Assembly: GCA_904066235.2 (NCBI GenBank)
Contig: CAJFCV020000002.1
Location: 7,130,001-7,194,000, forward strand
Source of the DNA: Bursaphelenchus xylophilus
Taxonomy: Eukaryota > Nematoda > Chromadorea > Rhabditida > Aphelenchoididae
DNA length: 64,000 nucleotides
Direction of reading: 5' to 3'
Below the pieces are notes generated by a model. It was not told the origin of the DNA. It saw only the letters and a program-made list of their open reading frames with translations, and ran no database searches. Position 1 is the stretch's first letter; each line of letters opens with the position of its first letter. A program made the translations under genes and the position numbers. Positions 1-8,947 of this stretch are shown one piece after another.

Positions 1-628
1 CTGCCTTATGTATACATTTGCCCAATAAAACTTCCCACATTCGGTTTTATTGCCAATTCCGGGTGATCTTGAACCTGCCATCTGTTATGTGAACAGAAAA
101 GTCGCCGTCTCCATTACCTTCCTGGACACCAGACGACTTGCAGCCGATGACATTTCCCGGATTTGTGATATTTATAACTAATTTGATGTATGGAATGCGT
201 GTTTTGGCAATCCGAGCCCAATTTGTTACGCAATCGGTCGAGTGAGGTTAGCAGGCCAATTAAAATATCAGTCATACATACATCCGTTTGAAGAGCAAAG
301 TAAACTTTACAAAGGTTTCATGTCAAGCACAATATTGTATACTTATTTGTACATATTTATGACATATATAAATATCGTTGCCTAACACAATCAAACTGCG
401 CAGATGATTATTTAAAACCGATCGTTTAATTTAATCTGAAAGATAGATGTAATTTCATATTAAGCCTTATCCGAATTCAAACTTGAATGTCCTAATCTGG
501 CTCCGAATTCAACGGATATCCACTTTTTAAATATCCAAACTCAAATCCGACAAAAGACGCCATGGCAACCGCCTTCAGGGCATTTGCTGGCCCGAAGGTC
601 CACTAATTCGAATAATTTTATATCAGGA
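1..628. other. Gap before the first gene; possible minus-strand exon remnant
   Basis: I see no confident gene here. On the minus strand a reading frame of about 60 codons runs from roughly 230 down to a TAA at 47-49, with AATAAA overlapping the stop. It contains a plausible coding-like stretch but has no start codon and no good splice acceptor in reach. It could be the 3' exon of a gene lying upstream on that strand, or chance. The part from 290 to 628 is AT-rich and holds the presumed promoter of the next gene. Confidence 0.3.
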
Positions 629-1176
629 ATGAAGTCGTGGTTCCTCTGGTTCCATTGTTTTTTGTTGCCGCGACTTCTCGACTCTCTGGTATGCTACAGC
701 TGCACTGCCACCATGTCCTCGGCCGTCGACGAGAGTGCTCAGATAGCGATGAGAATCTTCCTGGAGTCCACTTATTATCTGCCAGCTGTTCATCGTTACT
801 GTGCGATGGAGAATGATGTGGAATTTAAATCAATCCCCACTTCCCAATGCAATGCAAACGATAAATGTGTTAAGATATCAGCGGATGGAAATGGTAAGAG
901 ATATTTGGGCTTGGTTAGAATAGGTACAAGTAGTCATCGGCAAGTGAAACTTTGATTTTGGAGTTAAATATCTCAGCTGCAGGTCTACAGTTCGTGATCC
1001 GAGGATGCGAATCACAGATTTACAAACCGAATATCGGAGTTCATGACGTTGGGTGTCGAGCTGGAGCATCGCCATCTCTCTGTTACTGCGAGGAGAATCT
1101 CTGCAACTCGATTTACAAGTCTCTGCCCTCTGTTTTCACGTTTCTGTCTCTTACTGCCCTGTATTGCATCTTATAG
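629..1176 (+). CDS. Ly6/uPAR-type three-finger protein, probably GPI-anchored
   Basis: Two exons, 629-893 and 983-1176, joined in phase 1, give 152 aa. Residues 1-20 form a signal peptide (hydrophobic FLWFHCFLLPRLL). The mature part starts with the Ly6 signature C-Y-S-C, carries ten cysteines in all, and ends with the diagnostic Cys-Asn (LCN) after C-Y-C. A hydrophobic tail (SVFTFLSLTALYCIL) fits a GPI-attachment signal. Such proteins act at the cell surface as modulators of channels or receptors (odr-2/hot or sleepless types). I cannot name the orthologue. An in-frame upstream ATG at 584 exists, but the one at 629 puts the signal peptide at the N-terminus, so I prefer it. Confidence 0.75.
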
Positions 1177-1702
1177 ATTACTATTAGATGTAATATAAAA
1201 ATCCTTTAAATCAAAATTCTATTATTTTATTAACTTTTAGATTTCACAGAGTATATCCGAATATTGTACCTGTCTTTCAGAGGAGTTTGCATATTTTTTG
1301 TTGATTCTCGTGATAGCCTTACCCTCCCCATCATCTCCATGACATTTCTACCATGACTTTGAGGGCGCTGATTGGTGGAACGGGTCGTGGCGCTTTTATT
1401 TCCTTTGATTGTCGCGCTTTACGGCTCGTAAAATGGCCGTCGAAACGATCCCCGACGCACAACACAAACACTGCCCTCTTTTATATGTTAGTCGCCTCGT
1501 TTTATGGGTTTCAGAACATTCGGTTCCGGCCAATTTACAGCCCCGTTTATTTGATTCCCTGCTCGGCCCGCCTCTTGGCATTCCAGGTGTCGCGCAACAT
1601 TCTCTCATTGTCCTAAAAACAAAGAATAAATTAGATACGATATTTGTTATTGGCAGCTACTTTATTTGCTTCGGTTGAACATGTGTTGAAGAGCCCGTAA
1701 AG
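1177..1702. other. Intergenic, Ly6-type gene to Wnt gene
   Basis: Between two plus-strand genes. Nothing coding is convincing. The middle part (about 1360-1600) is richer in CpG than its surroundings and may hold promoter elements of the Wnt gene, but I see no specific motif. Confidence 0.4.
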
Positions 1703-3427
1703 ATGCTAGGATTGCGCCTGTTGGTAATATTTAGTTGGCTGCAAAATGTCCATGGGTCAATCAGCTGGCTGTGAGTTTGGTTGGGTGTGGATAATTCATT
1801 TTCACAATAAGATTCCTTTTATTCAATATGTATGAATGATGACTTGTTTAAATGATCACAAATTGCAGTGTGGTTGGGATGGCCGGTCAATCCCCTCATA
1901 TCCATCATGATCTGCCCGTCAAACCAGCGCAGATCTGCAAAGAATTACCGGGCCTGACACGAAGACAGATAAAATTTTGTAGACGTAATCTGGACACCAT
2001 GGAATCGATCAGAGAAGGAGCCAAAGAGGCATACGAAGAGTGCCAATTCCAATTCCAGAAACGTCGATGGAACTGTACAATGATGACAGAAGACGGTCAT
2101 CTTTTTGCCGACGCCATCCTCAAAGATGGAACCCGAGAGGCCGCCTTTGTCCACGCTATCAGTGCTGCCGGGGTTGCTTACCGGATAACAAAAGACTGCA
2201 AACGAGGACGAATATCCAAATGTGGATGTGATATTGGACTGACAACAAGGTAAGTGATCCCTTCCGCTCTAATATGGTTGAAGAACCATGATGCCGAGCA
2301 GAAAGTACTCTTATCGGGGATGTTCTGACAATGTCAACTATGGTATCGCCGTCTCGGCTGAATTTGTGGATGCCGCCGAAAAGCAAAAGAATCAGTCGAT
2401 GGAAACGAGGATGATGAATCAACATAACAACAGAGCTGGGAGAGAAGTAAACGGCTTAACGATGGATATAAATTCATTTCTAGATCCTGGCCAGCAGCAT
2501 TAAAACCCGGTGCAAATGTCATGGTGTAAGTGGGGCTTGTGAAGTGAAGACCTGCTGGGAGGAATTGCCAGAATTCAGGGAGATTGCAACGCTTCTAAAG
2601 GACAAATTCGATGGAGCTACCGAAGTTGAGATCACACGGGATGAACAGAATGGACTGCCGATTGTGGAGAGGAAGAATCCGCTTTTCAAAAGACACACTT
2701 CCTCTGATCTGATATATCTCCATCCTTCTCACGATTACTGTGAACCTGATTATGAAAAAGGAGTCCTGGGGACGCACGGAAGACCTTGTAATATATCGAA
2801 TATGGCACTGGACAGCTGTGATTTAGTAAGTATTTATTGTATGTAATGTTACACAATCTTGACTAATAAGTGGACTGTCTGCAATGCAACGCTCAGATTT
2901 TGTTTAGAGAGCGCACGCATATTGCACATGGGACACACATCAATGCCTGAAGGTTTTAGACCGCGATTCGCACGCTCCACCAGGATATTCAACAATTTTG
3001 CTAGTATACGAAAGGCGGAGAACAATCAGATAGAAAAAATTGGCCATATTTGCCAGTTTCGCACGAAAAAATTGATTTTTTTTGCGGAAAAATTACTCTC
3101 TACAGTAGAAATAGGAAACTTTCCATGCCAAAGTTCGCAAAGAAATGTCGCATTTTTGCCCTAATAATCTCGGTCGTTTCTGCAAAACGCGAACAAGAAA
3201 GCTTGCATATGGCCTAGAAAAAAATAATCTAAATTTGTTTCATCAAACCTTGTCGCCCTTGGAGTAATTCCCCTGTAAATAAAAACTATATTTAGCTATG
3301 CTGTCATCGTGGATATAATCTTGAAGTGAAGACGGTTCAGGAAAGATGTAAATGTAAATTCCATTACTGTTGTCGAGTGGAATGTCAGACCTGCGAAAAA
3401 GTGGTAGAAACTTACACCTGCAAGTAA
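1703..3427 (+). CDS. cwn-1: Wnt signalling ligand, Wnt4/CWN-1 type
   Basis: Five exons (1703-1770, 1869-2249, 2302-2446, 2484-2825, 3296-3427) keep frame throughout and give 355 aa. Residues 1-18 are a signal peptide. Wnt hallmarks follow: the N-terminal helical block with RRWNC, the GCSDNVNYG motif, the CKCHGVSGAC motif with the Ser that Porcupine acylates (Ser214), and a C-terminal cysteine-rich domain ending in Y-T-C-K. The segment LKDKFDGATEVE and the stretch around VLGTHGRPCN resemble vertebrate Wnt4, hence CWN-1 rather than EGL-20, LIN-44, MOM-2 or CWN-2. An oddity is C-C-H-R-G where most Wnts have C-C-G-R-G. The long last intron carries a dispersed repeat. Confidence 0.9.
2870..3265 (+). 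repeat. Dispersed intronic repeat family, copy A
   Basis: It fills most of the last Wnt intron (2826-3295). It shares with copies near 30.4-30.6 kb and 36.8-37.1 kb a core reading TCTCGGT..GT.TCTGCAAA.CGCG and a second block AGAAAAAA..TCTAAATTTGT. The ends carry an imperfect inverted repeat (GCAACGCTCAGATTTTG on the left, GTCGCCCTTGGAGTAATTCCC on the right). No coding capacity is seen, so it is probably a non-autonomous DNA element. Confidence 0.6.
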
Positions 3428-3729
3428 CCAACCAACCAACCGCTGTAAAACACGAAAGAATACTCACAAAGCGAAGGTATTTAGTTTTCAATAACCACCT
3501 AGCGTCGTCTGACGTATATATTTACCTCATTAGTTTTTAAAACCATAATAACTTTTCATGATCACGTTATAAAAAGTGCAATAATGTTGTAAGTCTACGC
3601 TACCACAACTTATGTATTTGTTATGCCGAATAAATTATATTTTCATTTCGTTCAAACCTTAACCATTCCCAAATATAAATGGGTTTACAAACGCCCGAGA
3701 ATTAGACTAGTCAGTGAATTTATTGGATT

Positions 3730-5400
3730 TCAGAGATACATTTCATCGGGAACTCCAGCCTGTCGCTTCATGAGGACACTCTTGACAGCCTTTTCGAAAT
3801 CAGTCACCGAAACCATTTTTCGTTGCGCTCTCAGGGCCAGCATACCAGCCTCGGTGCAGATGGCCTGAAGACAAAGAAGGCAATTACATCACAAATTCGG
3901 TATTATTTGTTCGGCTAAGGATTTATAGGATTAAACATAGCCGTGCTTAATGTGGGTTGGCACTTGACTTGGATTTCGGTAAGAAAAGTCTCAGAGAAAC
4001 ACTTGAGACTTTCCGAGTCAAGTGTTTTCTTTCTTAACTATGAGTCAACTATTTCTGTCTAATAACTACTGTAAGAAACTACCTTGACATCAGCTCCCGA
4101 AAGCTCTCTCTCCTTTGCGATAATTTTTTCGAATTTGATGTTCTTTTCCAAAGTCATGCCCGCCGAATGAATCTGGAAAATCTTCATCTTGGTCTTCTCG
4201 TCCGGTTTCGGTAACTCAATTTTGCGGTCAATTCGGCCAGGTCTTATCAAAGCTGGGTCCAATGAATCGATGCGGTTGGTAGCCATGATAACCTGCAAAA
4301 ATAGTTCATCTGCATTTCTCCTACTTTGACATCCCCTCTACTCTCGAATCCATCCAGCTGATTCAAGAGTTCCAACATTGTTCTCTGAACCTCTTGTTCT
4401 CCTTTACTGGAAGTGTCAAATCTCTTGGTTCCAACCGCATCTACTTCATCGATAAAGACAATACAAGGAGCACATTCTTTGGCCATTTTGAAAAGATCTC
4501 TCACTAATCTGGCCCCTTCTCCCGAGCTTTTTTGAACCAGATCGGAGCCGGTCGCTCTGAGGAAAGTGGCCGAGGTACTGTGGGCTACAGCCCTGGCCAG
4601 AAGTGTTTTCCCGGTTCCAGGCTCCCCATACAAGATGACTCCCTTCGGGGCTGTGATCCCCATCTCTTCGTAGTACTCTGGATGGGTCAGAGGAAGTTCG
4701 ACCGACTCTTTTATCTCCTGTATCTGAGTATCGAGACCTCCAATGTCATCAAAAGATTCTTTCGGAGCCTTCTCCAACTTGTATGTGAGAGCTTTGGAGT
4801 CGACGTTGTCCTGGACCACTCCAACCACAGCCAGAGGAACGTTTTTGAAGGCACCACCGGCTTTTACCAGACAGAGGGCATTCAGACGGATCAATTCTTT
4901 GTCCACAATCGAGAGGATCGGGATGTACCATTCTCTCTTGCTACCTTCCACCACAACCACAGCATGCTAAAAGAAAATGTTAAAGAAAGCGAGGGTTGAT
5001 GATGACATAACGGAGCAAGGTTTTTCTCTTACTTGCTCATCATTGAAGAGTTCATGGATTCTGGCCAAGGCAGTGGGAGTTCCTCTCAGGCTCTGAACCA
5101 ATTTCCTCTCATTCTTGCGTTGAGAATCCATTGGTTTGAAGGCATTCTGACGTTGAATGAACTCTTGTTCCATCAACAGAAAGTCGTGAACTCTGTTCTG
5201 TTTGAGGAGACGAAGAAGGCATTGACGTCGAGGGGTTACTGTAATTTTAAGACATGTCTGTATCAAATATCCTTACTCTGAGGAAGTCTGTTAAAAGCAT
5301 CCAGCCCTCGTCCTGGTTTCCCCATCTTCCTAGCGGCTTTTGGGGCGGCATGTTGGGGCATTTCCCTCTTTCCGCCATGTTTTCCCATATGATTGCCCAT
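3730..5400 (-). CDS. rpt-2: Rpt2-like 26S proteasome AAA+ ATPase, divergent pore loop
   Basis: Five exons (5277-5400, 5033-5238, 4325-4966, 4083-4292, 3730-3864) give 438 aa, close to the 440 of human PSMC1/Rpt2. Rpt2 features include an N-terminal MGN that fits N-myristoylation, the coiled coil (residues about 50-80), the OB segment, and the AAA+ domain with Walker B IVFIDE (279-284) and Arg fingers in RPGRIDR. The C-terminal MYL fits the HbYX rule. Rpt2 normally unfolds substrates and feeds them into the 20S core. Here the Walker A reads GEPGTGKT instead of GPPGTGKT (224-231). The pore-1 loop reads K-S-S-G instead of K-Y-L-G (256-259). Identity to Rpt2 is clearly lower than expected for the only copy, so it may be a paralogue. 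It starts 103 nt after qdpr-1. Confidence 0.85.
3961..4024. repeat. Imperfect hairpin in an intron of the Rpt2-like gene
   Basis: The outer arms CACTTGACTTGG (3961-3972) and CCGAGTCAAGTG (4013-4024) pair, and inside them AAGTCTCA pairs with TGAGACTT. It lies in the 218-nt last intron, longer than most introns here. It may be a MITE remnant. Confidence 0.5.
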
Positions 5401-5503
5401 CTCGAATCAGTAATCTGACCAAATCTCCGAGATCACACAAGAAAAATGAATTTATTCGAGGAAAAAATAAGTGAACTGATAATAATTTGCATAAGACTGC
5501 ACT

Positions 5504-6375
5504 CTAGGCCGAAGTAATGGAAGTCTCACCGCCCTTGGTGACCAACTGAAGAAGGGATCCAGAAATTGGACGAGAAGTCTCATTTGTAAGATATTGAAGG
5601 AAAGTCTCAGCGATGAATGTTAATGGGGTCCATCTGCAATTACAATATGACACCTGAATTCTATCTTACGTAGAGTGATCGGCCTTGGGCATCCATTTTC
5701 GATTCATTGGAGTGTCGAGGGTGACCGGCAAGATGGCGAATACTGTAGCGTTATTGGGCATGCCACTTTTGTCCTGTCCGAGACTCTTGACTAAATGATG
5801 GACTGCCGCCTTGGCCAGTCCATATCCAATCATACCAGGAGTTCCTTCCAGAGCCTACAGCAAAGGACCATTACGGCACATGGGGGTAATACACAGACGT
5901 AGTAAGACTTACAGGACTTGCTCCAGGTAACTGTAAGAGTCCGCCTTCCTTTAAGTAAAGAGAAGCGAGTCTAGCCGAGATGGTCGAGCTCCACACACTT
6001 TGTTTCCACATCAAATCCGAGTTCTTGATGAAGTCCTTATTGGCAGCATTCCCTCCTGCCCAACCCCCTGCTACGCAAAAAATGGCGTCCAACTTATTTC
6101 CAGACAGGGCTTTCTCAGTCCTACAAGAGGTTATTGTAACTACTCTGACTTACTCCGTAACAGCCTTTGCTTCTTGAGCCAACCAATCATCGTTCGGGTT
6201 GAGGATTATGTTTGCATTGGCCGAAACATTCTCGACCAGATCCACATTCACCGTCCACTGCGGATAACATCGTTATCTTAGATTAACTTACATATCCTTT
6301 ATCCTTCAAAAAGTCCAAGATGACCGAGCCGAGAGCTCCCTTCCCTCCGTAGATAAGAATTCTGCCTTGAGTCAT
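5504..6375 (-). CDS. qdpr-1: Quinoid dihydropteridine reductase
   Basis: It regenerates tetrahydrobiopterin from quinonoid dihydrobiopterin with NADH, supporting aromatic amino-acid hydroxylases in the cytosol. About 240 aa over several short exons (first exon 6292-6375, second ending at 6257). The short-chain dehydrogenase fold is evident: the N-terminal dinucleotide motif GGKGALG, the family-specific [11 protein letters not shown], and the catalytic Y-x-x-x-K in [13 protein letters not shown]. The [12 protein letters not shown] motif is nearly identical to the mammalian enzyme. Length matches the family (244 aa in human). It lies 369 nt after the TRNAU1AP-like gene and 103 nt before the Rpt2-like gene on the same strand. 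Confidence 0.92.
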
Positions 6376-6744
6376 ATTATATCTGCAACTAGTAAATTAA
6401 AAACAAGCGAATGCTCATAAAACAACAACAACATCAGCAGTTTCGAGATAAAGGAAAATTGATAGCATAAACATCCCAAAACAAAGTAATCTCCGCCCGA
6501 TTGACAAACAAAAAGTTTTCCTTTCTTTTCAACGAAAGACTTCATCGGCACTCTCTCCTTCACCTAACTAAACCCTCTTCGCTCTCCAAAATAACCGATA
6601 TGGAGAACGAAATACCTTCCGGTGGGAGAACACTTAAACAATCCCAAAAAAAAAAGAATTTACAAACGAATTATTTGGGTTGTTTCTACCATCGAACACT
6701 TATGATAAGATATGAAATCATGTTTTATTGGAGATATTGCTTAA
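6376..6744. other. Intercistronic gap, TRNAU1AP-like to qdpr-1
   Basis: AT-rich, same-strand spacer between two minus-strand genes. No gene or clear motif seen. If these genes form an operon this is a long spacer, so a separate promoter for qdpr-1 is equally possible. Confidence 0.4.
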
Positions 6745-8043
6745 TCAGTTCATTTCATAGAGCTGAACGCCGAGATCCTTTGCTTTGAGATCGGTCGGTA
6801 TCAAGATTTTGGAGAAGCGGCATTTGTCGAGAGCCATTTGAAGGTCCCATTCATTCTGCATAATAAATTCATTCAGTTCGCGAGGTGTGGGAGGGTCAAC
6901 GGCTAAAATAAAGACGTAATTAAAACTTTCCGACCGACCAGGTTTCATTTTAATTAAATACTTACGTTCAATAAATATTTTTGGTTCAGGACGTTCGGGC
7001 GTTGGAGATCTTGATCTTCTGTCTCGACCTCGACCCAAGCCTCTCCTCGAACTGCCACGGTAATCTCGAGAATTATAAGAAGTCAATGGAGGACCGCCAC
7101 TGAATCCGGCATAGGCACTTGGGAACTAAAACATAATAATAAATGTGGCGTGTTTCAAACGACTATTACAAAAATAGCAAACCGCAACGTACCTGAGAAC
7201 CCATCTGTCCGTACGCTGGATTTACCGGACCTCCAAATCCCATTTGCACCCCCGGGCTCATCCCGAAGGGCGGGTTTCCCCGTCCACTATATCCAGGGCC
7301 TCCCCCTCGGGCTGTTCGTCCGCCTCCTACACGAGTTTTTGGTGGAGCCAACTTCAATTGCAACTCCTTTCCCTTCACTTTGACCTTATTCATCTCAACC
7401 AACGCCATTTGTTGATCAGTTTCAGACATAAACCTTATAAATCCGGTCTCTTTGGAAGACCCATCAGGGTTTCTGTACACCTTTGCTCCTCGACAACTCT
7501 TGTATTTTTCACCAAACAACTGGAATTTTTAAAGGACCCTTTATACCCTTACCTTAAATAACACTACTTCGTCGACTGATCTGTGAAGATTGCTGACAAA
7601 TAAATTGAATTCGAGGTGCCTAAAATAATTAATAATAACGAAAAAAAAACTTACGGATCAGGAGAATTGGCAAAGGATAAGTGAAACCTCCGTTTTTCCT
7701 CGTCATTGGGAACATGACGGCCATTCACTTGTAGTAAAGCGGTCCTGGCATCTTCTTCAGAGCAGAATTCAACAAAACAATAAGATGCCAACTTAAAATT
7801 ATATTATACTTGCTATCCACCAATTCTCACCTTTCCAGTGTTCTTGTCTGTAACAAACTTGACATTCTTCACTTTCAAGTTAAACTTCTCAAAAGCCGCT
7901 TTAATAAATTCAAATGTCCAATTTACATTCATATCGCCCATCCATAACGTGGACTCCGGGGGACATAAAGTGTTTGTCATTCCGATCCTCGGATCCATCA
8001 TCGGAGGCGGTGTATTTAACGCACCTAGGGTCTGGATCTCCAT
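6745..8043 (-). CDS. TRNAU1AP: tRNA-Sec-associated protein (SECp43)-like RNA-binding protein
   Basis: Six exons (7831-8043, 7655-7791, 7553-7619, 7193-7520, 6966-7125, 6745-6902). Two RRM domains sit in tandem: RRM1 starts TLWMGDMNVNW, the form typical of SECp43/NAM8-type proteins, with RNP1-like YCFVEF; RRM2 carries NLFVSNL and TGFIRFMS. A Gly/Arg-rich, then SR-rich low-complexity region follows and a short C-terminal segment closes the protein. In vertebrates SECp43 joins the selenocysteine insertion machinery. Yeast Nam8 and plant homologues act in splicing, so a splicing role is also possible. No SECIS or Sec-tRNA gene is visible here to decide between them. Confidence 0.75.
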
Positions 8044-8577
8044 GTTCTATTGTTCAAGAATACCAGACAGAGAAAAGGAAAAACAAATTTTATTTTAGAA
8101 TTAGGGCGCAGTTCGCGGAACAAACGCCTTCCAATGTTATACGAAAAAAGCTGCGTGATTATGGTAACCTTGAGAAACTTGATTTGATATACACGGCGGT
8201 GTATATCAAAAATATATATGCGGGGCACAGAATTCTGTCCTTTTTTGAAATGAATTGGTTACCAATATTTTCAAAAATTTTCTTGGTGGGCGGCAAAAAC
8301 GCGGATGTGGCGAGTGCATGCTACGTACATGTATCAGTCATATTAATAATATCTGACAATATGGAATCCATTCACAAGTTTTTTACTTTATTTTTGACGT
8401 TATGGGGAGTTAATAGATACAGCATTAAAATTTTATAAATAACTACGTCTTTATTACACACAGACCTCACATTATGTTACGGCATGCACTTAACCATTGT
8501 GCAAAATTTCAGCTAGATACGTTCAGTCGTTCGTTTATTTGAAAACATGAAAATAACAAATTCTTGATCAAATTTTA
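8044..8577. other. Gap, TRNAU1AP-like gene start to small-peptide gene end
   Basis: AT-rich region holding the presumed promoter of the minus-strand TRNAU1AP-like gene. Open frames on the plus strand read through it but show no recognisable protein and no splice structure. Confidence 0.4.
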
Positions 8578-8776
8578 TTACAAGACCACTGCCGTTACAC
8601 AGACTCCATTTCGACCATTTCTATTACATCTCATTCCCGCAATACAATCTTCATTCCGTTTACAAGTTTTGATATACTCTGCAATTGTAGGGATCCCATG
8701 ATTATTCAAGCTTACCATCATTCTGAGACGAAACGGCCAAGAAACTAAGGAAGATGATTAAGATGCGATAAAACAT
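8578..8776 (-). CDS. Small secreted four-cysteine peptide (53 aa)
   Basis: Two exons, 8716-8776 and 8578-8678, flank a 37-nt intron with good GTAAG and TTGCAG ends and join in phase 1. The product starts with a strong signal peptide (MFYRILIIFLSFLAVSS), and the mature 35 residues hold four cysteines spaced C-x5-C-x5-C-x8-C. A polyadenylation hexamer AATAAA overlaps the stop. Such a pattern suits a small disulfide-bonded secreted peptide. The C-x-x-x-x-D-C..G..C layout loosely recalls WAP or colipase-like folds, but I do not recognise the family. It stands alone between two larger minus-strand genes. Confidence 0.6.
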
Positions 8777-8947
8777 TGTCAGAAATCAATTGGATGTTCA
8801 AATGATACTCTTTCAGATGGGTGTGATGATTTTGAACAGATAAATTAACATAATGGCAGCCTCGAAAGGACCGCCCCCCTCCCACCCGCATCCTCCAAAA
8901 CTATTACAAATTCAAAGTTTATTTAACAATGAGAACCAAAAACGTTT

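Noticed and set aside
584..628. Upstream in-frame start of the Ly6-type gene
   Set aside because: It would put 15 polar residues before the signal peptide; the ATG at 629 gives a standard signal peptide.
1353..1678. Overlapping frames of up to 89 codons between the Ly6-type and Wnt genes
   Set aside because: Both strands are open at once because of higher GC content; none looks like a protein family or has splice structure.
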